Source: an uncultured Eubacteriales bacterium
GTDB taxonomy: Bacteria; Bacillota; Clostridia; Oscillospirales; Oscillospiraceae
Reading direction: 5' to 3'
Length of the DNA: 12,079 bases
NCBI GenBank assembly: GCA_900313295.1
Contig: OMQS01000074.1
Coordinates: 1 to 12,079 of the forward strand
Shown here: piece by piece, positions 5,692 to 12,079 of the stretch
Position numbering within the stretch: position 1 is the stretch's first letter
How the letters are laid out: every line of letters begins with the position of its first letter
Position numbers and translations under genes: made by a program
The notes under the pieces: model-generated
What the model was told of the DNA's origin: nothing
Seen by the model: only the letters and a program-made list of their open reading frames with translations
Database searches by the model: none

Positions 5692-7625
5692 TCGCCGTCC
5701 TGCTCCGGCTGCGCAATGACCGTGATCGTAATGGTTGCGCCCTTTGCAGCGGAGCCATTGGGTTCATAGCTGATTACCGAGTTGTTGTCAGACTTTTCGC
5801 CCAGCCAATTTACCTCCACATGGAAGCCGGCGGCCTCCAGCGCGGCCTTTGCTTGATTCAAGGTCATTCTGTTAACATTCGGCACAGGAACATTTGTATC
5901 CTTGGGGCCCTTGCTGATGGTGAAGGTGATCTTGTCGCCGGTCTGCGCGTCGCCGCCCACGGGGATGCTCTGCTCAATGACCGTGCCCACCGGCCGGTCG
6001 CTGTACTCGCTGATGCCGGAAGTGACCACCAAGCCCAGCTTTTCCGCCAGTTTGATGGCATTTTCCTCCGTCATGCTGACAAAATTCGGAATGGTGACGG
6101 GCGTGATCTCCTTGCCGGAACTCACATACAGGATCACGCTGAAGCCCTTCTTGATCTGGCTGCCTTCGGAGGGGCTGGAGGAAATGACCTGCCCCTTGGG
6201 CACTGTGTCAGAGGCCTTGGGCTGGATCTGGATGCTCAGATTCAGCCCAAGATTCTTGAGCATGACCTTGGCTTCCGTTTCCGTCATGCCCGCCGTGACC
6301 GGCATGTAGGTTTTCTCTTCGTTGGCGCATACAAAAACCTGAATGGTGAGGTTATTCTTGCGGACAGTACCCTCAACAGGATCCTGCGTAACGATCTGTC
6401 CCTCGCTGAATTGGCTGCTTTCCTTGGTGCCGATCACTTCGATCTTGAAGATTCCATTGATGCTCTGCAGCTTCTCGGCTTCCTCCACCGTCATGCCGAC
6501 GATGTTGGGCACCTTGTAGCCGTCCGCGCCGGTGTCGCCCTTGAACCCGCCGCTCACAAGGGTGAAGATCAGGAATATGGCCAGCAGCGCTCCGGCAAAA
6601 GCGCCAACGAGGATGGCCATGCGCTTTTTCTCCTGCTTGGTGCCGGCAATACTGGTTTTTTCTGTTTTCTCTGCCTTATCCGCCTGCTCCTTCTTGTTGG
6701 TTCGCACGGCCTCGCTAATCTCTTTCTTGCTGATATAGCGGGTAGGCTCGGTGTCCTCCTTCTCCGACAGCTCCTCGCGGATATACTCCAGATCCAGCTC
6801 AGGATCCTTGCGGAAATTCTCCAGATCCTCCAGCATGGCGGTAGCCGAGGCATAGCGCTTGTTGATGTCGGCGCACATGGCCTTCATGCAGATCAGCTCC
6901 AGCGCCTTGGGCACGTCCTCGCGGATCTCACTGGGGGCAAGAGGCACGGAGCTTAAATGCTGGATGGCCACCGAAACGGCGCTGTCGCCCTCAAAGGGCA
7001 GGCGCCCCGTCAGCATTTCGTACAGCACCACGCCGGCCGAATAAATGTCCGAGCGGGCGTCGATATGCTCGCCCCGCGCCTGTTCGGGGGAGATATAATG
7101 CACAGAGCCGAGGGCATCCTGCGTCATGGTCTGCGCCGCGTTCTGCAGGCAGGCAATGCCGAAATCGGCCACCTTCACGCTGCCGTCCCGCAGCACCATG
7201 ATGTTCTGGGGCTTAATGTCCCTGTGAATGATGCCGCGGCTGTGGGCGTGCTCCAGGGCACGCATGATCTGAATGATGAAGTGCAGGGACTCCCGCCAGT
7301 CCATCTCGCCCCGACGCGCCATGTACTGCTTCAGGGTGATGCCATCAATAAGCTCCATGACGATGTACTCCGTGTCGCCACTGGTGGACACGTCATAAAC
7401 AGACACGATGTTGGCATGGGAAAGCTGCGCCACGGCGCGGCTCTCGTCCTGGAAGCGGCGGCGGATCTCCTCATTTTCCGCCATGTCCGTCTTCAGGATC
7501 TTGATGGCCACCATGCGGTTGAGCCGATGGCACTTCGCCTTGTAAACGTTGGCCATTCCTCCGGAACCGATCAACTCAATGATCTCGTACCGATCATCCA
7601 GCATTTTTCCTATGTACTTATCCAT
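5688..7625 (-). CDS. prkC: PASTA-domain serine/threonine protein kinase
   Basis: A 645-residue membrane kinase (PrkC/StkP/PknB family) that senses peptidoglycan fragments or lipid II and phosphorylates proteins of cell wall growth, translation and spore germination. The kinase domain covers about 10-272: glycine loop GSGGMANVY (20-28), Lys42 in VAIK, catalytic HRDIKPQN (134-141) with Asp136, DFG (154-156), a Thr/Ser-bearing activation loop (about 157-178) and SPEQ (179-182). A charged juxtamembrane linker (about 273-335) leads to one membrane helix (about 336-358). Four extracellular PASTA repeats follow, at about 371-432, 439-503, 510-572 and 578-638. The AGGAG ribosome binding site lies eight bases before the ATG and its AAAGGAG extension overlaps the prpC stop codon. 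No motif is missing. Confidence 0.97.
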   Translation of the reverse strand: MDKYIGKMLDDRYEIIELIGSGGMANVYKAKCHRLNRMVAIKILKTDMAENEEIRRRFQDESRAVAQLSHANIVSVYDVSTSGDTEYIVMELIDGITLKQYMARRGEMDWRESLHFIIQIMRALEHAHSRGIIHRDIKPQNIMVLRDGSVKVADFGIACLQNAAQTMTQDALGSVHYISPEQARGEHIDARSDIYSAGVVLYEMLTGRLPFEGDSAVSVAIQHLSSVPLAPSEIREDVPKALELICMKAMCADINKRYASATAMLEDLENFRKDPELDLEYIREELSEKEDTEPTRYISKKEISEAVRTNKKEQADKAEKTEKTSIAGTKQEKKRMAILVGAFAGALLAIFLIFTLVSGGFKGDTGADGYKVPNIVGMTVEEAEKLQSINGIFKIEVIGTKESSQFSEGQIVTQDPVEGTVRKNNLTIQVFVCANEEKTYMPVTAGMTETEAKVMLKNLGLNLSIQIQPKASDTVPKGQVISSSPSEGSQIKKGFSVILYVSSGKEITPVTIPNFVSMTEENAIKLAEKLGLVVTSGISEYSDRPVGTVIEQSIPVGGDAQTGDKITFTISKGPKDTNVPVPNVNRMTLNQAKAALEAAGFHVEVNWLGEKSDNNSVISYEPNGSAAKGATITITVIAQPEQDGE

Positions 7626-7638
7626 ATTGTGATCTCCT

Positions 7639-8370
7639 TTAAATGTTCTGTATGAGAATGGCCGTCACGTTATCCGGCGCGCCTCGGCTCACCGAAATGT
7701 TGACCAGCCTTTGCAGACAATGCTCCGGATCATCCGTGTGAACGATCTCAAAAAGCAGCTCCTGATCGCTCACGGTGTTCACCAAACCGTCCGTGCACAA
7801 AAGCAGGTAGTCCCCCTGCCTCCATTTGTGGGCGAACTCGTCGTCCCGCACGGTCTCCTCCGGCCCCAGCGCACGGGTGATAAGGTTGCGGCTGGGGTGC
7901 TTCTTGGCCTGTTCCTGTGTGATGTTCCCCTGCTCCACCATAGACTCCACAAGGGAATGATCCTTCGATATTTGCCGGATGCCCGACTCGGAGAGAAGGT
8001 ACGCCCGACTGTCGCCCACGTTGCTTATGAGCACGTCTTCTCCCCGTATAACGGCGGCCACCAGCGTGGTGCCCATGCGCCGGATGGAGGCGTCCTCCTG
8101 CCCTCGCCGGCGTATGGCCTCGTTGGCGGCGGCAATGGCGAAGCCGGACACTTCCTTCAGCTGCTCCATGGTCATGCGGCTGCGCAGGTTGGCCTCCAGC
8201 TGCTCCCGATAGGTCTGCACCGCCAGGTGGCTGGCCACCGTGCCTCCGGCTGTGCCGCCCATACCGTCGCACACAACGGCGGCGGTATACTCACCGATCA
8301 GCATCGTCTGGCAGGCATCCTGGTTTTCATGCCGCACAAGGCCGATGTCTGATATGCTCCAGATCCTCAT
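7639..8370 (-). CDS. prpC: PP2C-type serine/threonine phosphatase
   Basis: A 243-residue cytoplasmic phosphatase of the Stp1/PrpC group that removes phosphates placed by the adjacent kinase PrkC. The two-metal site residues are present: Asp18 in HENQD, Asp35 in VVCDGMGG (32-39), Asp194 in CTDGLVN (192-198) and Asp233 in PDNVTAI (232-238). GTTLVAAV (100-107) and NVGDSRAYL (117-125) are also typical. The start MRIWSISDIG is usual for the family. The best ribosome binding site (AGGAGG, 8389-8384) lies inside the end of rlmN, about 13 bases from the ATG. That spacing is long, so translation may depend on ribosomes finishing rlmN two bases upstream. Confidence 0.97.
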   Translation of the reverse strand: MRIWSISDIGLVRHENQDACQTMLIGEYTAAVVCDGMGGTAGGTVASHLAVQTYREQLEANLRSRMTMEQLKEVSGFAIAAANEAIRRRGQEDASIRRMGTTLVAAVIRGEDVLISNVGDSRAYLLSESGIRQISKDHSLVESMVEQGNITQEQAKKHPSRNLITRALGPEETVRDDEFAHKWRQGDYLLLCTDGLVNTVSDQELLFEIVHTDDPEHCLQRLVNISVSRGAPDNVTAILIQNI

Positions 8371-8372
8371 TG

Positions 8373-9407
8373 TCAGCTTTTCCCCTCCTTTTCCTCCATG
8401 GCCTTCCGCCTGAGCTGGCCGCAGGAAGCGTCTATATCTCCTCCCAGGCTTCTGCGCACCGTGGCCGTCACGCCGCGGGATTCCAGTCTTTTCTGAAACG
8501 CCGCAATGCGGCGGCTGGGCTTAAAGGGGCTTTCCACCACGTCATTCAGTGGAATAAGATTCACATGCCCGGGCATTCCGTTCAGTTTTTTCGCGATGAG
8601 ATCCGCCTGCCAGTCGTGGTCGTTCACGCCGTCGATCATGGCATATTCAAAGGAAATACGCCGCCCCGTGACTTCAAAATACCGGTGGCAGGCCGCAAAC
8701 AGCTCCTCCACATCATATTTCCGATTCACCGGCATAATGCGTGAGCGTGTCTCCGAATCCGGCGCATGGAGCGAAACCGACAGCGTCAGCTGCAAATGCC
8801 GCTGCGCCAGATACTCTATCCCTGGGATCACGCCGCAGGTAGATAAGCTGATGTGCCGCATGCCGATGTTCAGGCCGTCCGGATGATTCACCAGCTCCAG
8901 AAACTTCAGCACATTGTCCCGATTATCCAGCGGCTCGCCGATGCCCATGAGCACGATGTTGGAGATCTCCCGTCCGGAGTCAAGCTGCGTAAACAGAACC
9001 TGATCCAGCATTTCCGCGGGCGTCAGATCCCGCACCCGTCCGGCCACGGTCGAGGCGCAGAAGGCGCAGCCCATCCGGCAGCCCACCTGCGAGGAAATGC
9101 ACACGGTGTTTCCGTGGTGGTACTGCATCAGCACGGTCTCAATGCAGTTCCCGTCCTGCAGCTCCCATAAATACTTGATGGTTCCGTCCAGTCGGGACGA
9201 CTGCTTTCGGGCGACCGTCGGCACGGTGATGCGGCAGGTTTCGGCCAGCTTGCTCCGCAGCGCCTTGGAGAGATTGCTCATTTCGTCGAAGGATCTCGCG
9301 CCCCGATGCAGCCAGGTGAACACCTGCTTCGCTCGGAAGGCCGGCTCGCTCAATTCACGGAAAAAAACGCCCATTTCCTCCAGGGTCATTGATTTTATGT
9401 CAACCAA
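8373..9407 (-). CDS. rlmN: Dual-specificity 23S rRNA/tRNA adenine-C2 methyltransferase RlmN
   Basis: A radical SAM enzyme that methylates C2 of A2503 in 23S rRNA and, in some bacteria, A37 of tRNAs. From the chosen start it has 344 residues, the usual length. The CxxxCxxC iron-sulfur motif is at Cys110, Cys114 and Cys117. The two catalytic cysteines are Cys103 (VCISSQVGC) and Cys329 (DIDASCGQLR), and GIGEP is at 155-159. The start is a TTG at 9407, preceded nine bases upstream by GAGGGGAGGG (9426-9417). The reading frame stays open upstream to 9518, but those codons overlap the end of rsmB and do not look like RlmN. The next in-frame ATG (9389) has no ribosome binding site. The gene lies 29 bases after rsmB. 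Confidence 0.95.
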   Translation of the reverse strand: MVDIKSMTLEEMGVFFRELSEPAFRAKQVFTWLHRGARSFDEMSNLSKALRSKLAETCRITVPTVARKQSSRLDGTIKYLWELQDGNCIETVLMQYHHGNTVCISSQVGCRMGCAFCASTVAGRVRDLTPAEMLDQVLFTQLDSGREISNIVLMGIGEPLDNRDNVLKFLELVNHPDGLNIGMRHISLSTCGVIPGIEYLAQRHLQLTLSVSLHAPDSETRSRIMPVNRKYDVEELFAACHRYFEVTGRRISFEYAMIDGVNDHDWQADLIAKKLNGMPGHVNLIPLNDVVESPFKPSRRIAAFQKRLESRGVTATVRRSLGGDIDASCGQLRRKAMEEKEGKS

Positions 9408-9436
9408 GCAGTCCGTCCCTCCCCTCGTTATCTCTC

Positions 9437-10777
9437 TTAGTTCTTTCTGCGCATGCGGCAGATGTAAAATCCGTCCGTCCCGTTGCGCTGCGGCCACAGC
9501 GTCAGCCGGCCGTCGCACCGCCCAATGGGCAGCGGCAGCAGAAACGGCGTCAATTCAAACTCCGGATGCGCCTGCAAAAACGCGTCGGTAACGCCCTCAT
9601 TTTCCTCCGGCAGCACCGTGCAGGTGGAGTACACCAGCACGCCGCCCGGCCGCACATATTCACAGACGTTTTCCAGTATCGCCCGCTGGATCGCCGGCAG
9701 CTGCACCAGCTCCTTGGGGTTTTTATAGCGTATATCCGGCTTCTTGCGGATGATCCCCAAGCCGGAGCACGGCACGTCGGCAATGACCAAGTCCGCCGCC
9801 CGATCCCATGCCGCATGATGCTCACGGGCGTCCGCCAGCATAGTGCGGATGCACCCGATCCCCAGCCGCTGGGCGCCGTTTTCAATGAGCTTCAGCTTGT
9901 GCGGGTGAATGTCGCAGGAGATGATCTCCCCTTCTCCGCCCATGGCAATGGCTGCGGCAAAGGACTTGCCCCCCGGCGCAGCGCAGACGTCCTGCACCCG
10001 ATCGCCCTTCTTGGCTCCGGCCACCACCGACACCAGATGGGCGGCAGCATCCTGCACCATGAACCGCCCCTCTGTAAAGGCCGGCAGGCGCTCCAGATTT
10101 CCCGTACCGCTCACGGTGAAGCAGTGTTCGAGCCATGAATGCTTTTCCACGGCGACACCCGCCTGCTTGAGTTCCTCTGCCAGCGTATCGTCGTCTGTTT
10201 TGAGGAGATTTGTCTGAATCGTGGTGGGCACGATCTCATTATTGCCCCGCAGAAACTGCTCCGCCTCCTCCGGCGGCAGGATCTCCAGCAGGCGCTCCAC
10301 CAGCCACAGCGGATGGCTGTATCGAATGGACAAATACTCCGCCGTGCCGCCGCAGCGGATCTCCGGCATATTCATCCAGTTCGTCACAAATTTACGCAGC
10401 ACGGCGTTGACCATGCCCGCCGCGCGGGGTCGTCCGTTCCGTCGGCACATCTCCACCGCCTCGTTCACGGCAGCGCGGTGGGGGATCTTGTCCATAAATA
10501 AGATCTGATACCCGCCGATGCGCAGGATATTGCGAATCACCGGCTCCAGCTTGTGCGCCTTCTGCACGCAGTAGCAGGAAATATAGTAGTCCAGCAGCGT
10601 GCGGTTCTGTATCACGCCGTAGCTGAGACGGGTGGCCAGCGCGGCTTCCCGTCCCTCCAGCCCGTTTTTGGCAATGGTGCGTTTCAGGCTCCCGTCAGAC
10701 CAGGCATTGGCCTTCTCCACCTGCATCAGCACCTCCAACGCCGTATCACGGGCGGTGCATTTCTTTTCTTCCTTCAT
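9437..10777 (-). CDS. rsmB: 16S rRNA cytosine-967 C5-methyltransferase RsmB
   Basis: A 446-residue SAM-dependent enzyme that makes m5C967 in 16S rRNA. An N-terminal NusB-like helical RNA-binding domain (about 5-140) precedes the Rossmann methyltransferase domain. Motif I is DVCAAPGGK (263-271). Motif IV is ADVPCSGLG (333-341) with Cys337. Motif VI is VYSTCTVLPEENE (382-394) with the catalytic Cys386. The product ends with a basic tail. Its ATG overlaps the fmt stop as ATGA (10774-10777), and a GAGG site lies seven bases upstream inside fmt. The length and all motifs are normal. Confidence 0.96.
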   Translation of the reverse strand: MKEEKKCTARDTALEVLMQVEKANAWSDGSLKRTIAKNGLEGREAALATRLSYGVIQNRTLLDYYISCYCVQKAHKLEPVIRNILRIGGYQILFMDKIPHRAAVNEAVEMCRRNGRPRAAGMVNAVLRKFVTNWMNMPEIRCGGTAEYLSIRYSHPLWLVERLLEILPPEEAEQFLRGNNEIVPTTIQTNLLKTDDDTLAEELKQAGVAVEKHSWLEHCFTVSGTGNLERLPAFTEGRFMVQDAAAHLVSVVAGAKKGDRVQDVCAAPGGKSFAAAIAMGGEGEIISCDIHPHKLKLIENGAQRLGIGCIRTMLADAREHHAAWDRAADLVIADVPCSGLGIIRKKPDIRYKNPKELVQLPAIQRAILENVCEYVRPGGVLVYSTCTVLPEENEGVTDAFLQAHPEFELTPFLLPLPIGRCDGRLTLWPQRNGTDGFYICRMRRKN

Positions 10778-11694
10778 TTTCCGACCTCAACAGGGTGCCC
10801 CCGCAGGTAGTCAGCCGCCGCCATGCGCTTACCGCCCTCTGCCTGCAGCTCCGTGATCCAGAGGCTGCGCCCGTCGCCGCAGGCAATTTCCAGCCCCTGC
10901 TTGCCGGCGGTCAGGATCGTACCAGCCTCTGCGGCCGTTTCGCCGCCCGGCTTGGTTTTGAATACCTTCACCTTTTTCCCCGCAAGCTCCATGCTGGCAC
11001 ACGGCCACGGGATCAGTCCCCGCACCTGGTCGTGCAGCGCCTGCGCCGAACGCGTCCAGTCCATGGGAGACAGCTCCTTGCTCAGCATGGGCGCATAGGT
11101 AAACGCGCTGTGATCCTGCGGTGTGCGCTTCACGGTGCCGTCGGCAATCTGTCCGATGGCCTCCTCCAGCGCGTCTGCTCCCAGCAGAGCGAGCCTCTGC
11201 GTCAGCTCCTGCGCGTTTTCGTCGGGCAGAATCTCCAGTTTTTTCACGCAGATAATATCGCCGGCGTCCAGCTCCTTAGCCATATACATAATGGTCACGC
11301 CCGTTTCCTTCAGGCCGTCCAGAATGGCCCAGTTGATGGGCGCAGCGCCCCGATATTTAGGCAGAACCGAGGAATGCACATTGATGGCGCCCAGCGGCGC
11401 CGCCGCCAGAATGTCCTCCGGCAGGATGCGCCCATAGGCTGCCACCACGATCAGCTCCGGCTGCAGCTCCTGCACAAGTGCCAGCGCGTTGCCGTCCCGC
11501 ATTTTAACCGGCTGATAAACTGCCAAGCCCCGTGTCAAGGCATACTCCTTCACAGGAGAAAACGTCATTTTCATGCCCCGATTCCTGGGCTTGTCCGGCT
11601 GGGTGAACACGCCGCAGATCTCGTGTCCCTTTTCCACCAGCCGCCTGAGCTGCTCCACGGCAAACTCCGGCGTTCCCATAAATAAGATCCGCAT
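10774..11694 (-). CDS. fmt: Methionyl-tRNA formyltransferase
   Basis: A 306-residue enzyme that formylates the methionine on initiator tRNA using 10-formyltetrahydrofolate. The N-terminal Rossmann domain opens with MRILFMGTPEFAV. The catalytic triad is Asn105 and His107 in INVHSSVLPKYRGAAPINW (104-122) and Asp143 in LDAGDII (142-148). The flexible loop around 31-45 (TQPDKPRNRG) is present. The C-terminal tRNA-binding domain begins at about 205. It starts one base after the def stop codon, and GAGGCG at the end of def probably serves as ribosome binding site. Pairing with def is the standard arrangement, since the two enzymes add and remove the same formyl group. Confidence 0.97.
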   Translation of the reverse strand: MRILFMGTPEFAVEQLRRLVEKGHEICGVFTQPDKPRNRGMKMTFSPVKEYALTRGLAVYQPVKMRDGNALALVQELQPELIVVAAYGRILPEDILAAAPLGAINVHSSVLPKYRGAAPINWAILDGLKETGVTIMYMAKELDAGDIICVKKLEILPDENAQELTQRLALLGADALEEAIGQIADGTVKRTPQDHSAFTYAPMLSKELSPMDWTRSAQALHDQVRGLIPWPCASMELAGKKVKVFKTKPGGETAAEAGTILTAGKQGLEIACGDGRSLWITELQAEGGKRMAAADYLRGHPVEVGK

Positions 11695-11695
11695 A

Positions 11696-12079
11696 TTACG
11701 CCTCGTCTTCCTCCTGCCGGCGAATGAACTCCTCCAGTTCCTCCTCGGTCATCAGGTGGTCGGTGTGTTCCACAAACAAATGCCCGTCCAGATGCTCTAT
11801 CTCGTGGCAGAAGCACCGTGCGGTGAGATCCGAGTCCTCCACCTCAAAGAAATCGCCGTTGCGATCCTGCGCGCGCACCCGCACCACCTCCGGCCGGGTG
11901 ACGATGCCGTACTTCCCCGGGACGCTCAGGCAGCCCTCCAGCCCCGTCTGCTCTCCTTCGGTGTAGATGATCTCGGGATTGATCAGCTCAATGACCTCGT
12001 CGTCCTCGTTCTGCACCACGCAGACACGGCGCAGAATGCCCACCTGCGGCGCCGCCAGACCCACGCCGCCGGAATCCAG
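11696..12079 (-). CDS. def: Peptide deformylase, N-terminus cut by window edge
   Basis: A metal-dependent hydrolase that removes the formyl group from new proteins. The last 127 residues are in the window, and the frame stays open to base 12079. All three motifs are seen, numbered from the first visible residue: motif 1 GVGLAAPQ (5-12), motif 2 EGCLSVP (48-54) with metal ligand Cys50, and motif 3 HEIEH (92-96) with two His ligands and the catalytic Glu. The acidic C-terminal tail (EEELEEFIRRQEEDEA) is common in clostridial versions. Probably only about 25-30 residues are missing, judging by the usual position of motif 1. The operon promoter must lie outside the window. Confidence 0.96.
   Translation of the reverse strand: MDSGGVGLAAPQVGILRRVCVVQNEDDEVIELINPEIIYTEGEQTGLEGCLSVPGKYGIVTRPEVVRVRAQDRNGDFFEVEDSDLTARCFCHEIEHLDGHLFVEHTDHLMTEEELEEFIRRQEEDEA

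Noticed and set aside
5820..6956. Plus-strand open frame (about 378 codons) opposite prkC
   Set aside because: It lies fully antisense to an intact PASTA kinase. Its product is a low-complexity His/Leu/Ala-rich shadow with no domain.
9408..9518. N-terminal extension of rlmN
   Set aside because: It overlaps the end of rsmB, does not resemble RlmN, and would place the good ribosome binding site inside the gene.
10795..11685. Plus-strand open frame (about 296 codons) opposite fmt
   Set aside because: It is antisense to fmt, which has all catalytic residues. The product resembles no protein family.
1..12079. Mobile elements, CRISPR arrays, phage genes or defence systems
   Set aside because: No repeats with spacers, transposase, integrase, attachment site or defence domain was seen. 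Gene order is that of a conserved chromosomal locus.

Overview
The window looks like chromosome from an endospore-forming member of the Firmicutes (Bacillota), class Clostridia, probably a GC-rich gut lineage such as the Oscillospiraceae. The evidence is a def-fmt-rsmB-rlmN-prpC-prkC-rsgA cluster in the order known from Bacillus subtilis, strong AGGAGG ribosome binding sites, two sporulation coat genes (a spoVM micro-gene and a sipL-like gene), and GC-rich codon use. The exact genus cannot be fixed from the sequence alone.

Left part, plus strand (1-2929): the 3' portion of the RNase P RNA gene with its terminator, then a sigma-A-type promoter driving a three-gene polar amino acid ABC importer (lipoprotein binding protein, permease, ATPase). 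A strong hairpin without a U-tract lies between the binding protein and the permease. The unit ends in a terminator that also serves the convergent minus-strand genes.

Middle, minus strand (4813 down to 2928): after a strong terminator behind rsgA comes a compact sporulation module. It has a 50-residue two-helix membrane protein of unknown function, a 24-residue SpoVM-like peptide and a 496-residue DUF3794/SPOCS plus LysM protein resembling SipL. In B. subtilis and Clostridioides difficile, SpoVM and SipL both work with SpoIVA to attach the coat to the forespore, so their adjacency makes sense. An inverted repeat can fold the sipL ribosome binding site into a hairpin just after the spoVM stop codon.

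Right part, minus strand (12079 down to 4813): a tightly packed operon, read from the right edge as def (cut by the window edge), fmt, rsmB, rlmN, prpC, prkC and rsgA. Gaps are 1-29 bases, with two ATGA stop/start overlaps. It combines initiator-methionine formylation and deformylation, rRNA modification, ribosome assembly, and the PASTA kinase/phosphatase pair that senses the cell wall. Nothing in the window looks mobile: there is no insertion sequence, CRISPR array, tRNA or attachment site.

The most interesting content is in 4419-4715, where two very short genes and an RNA structure sit in what would otherwise look like a non-coding gap.
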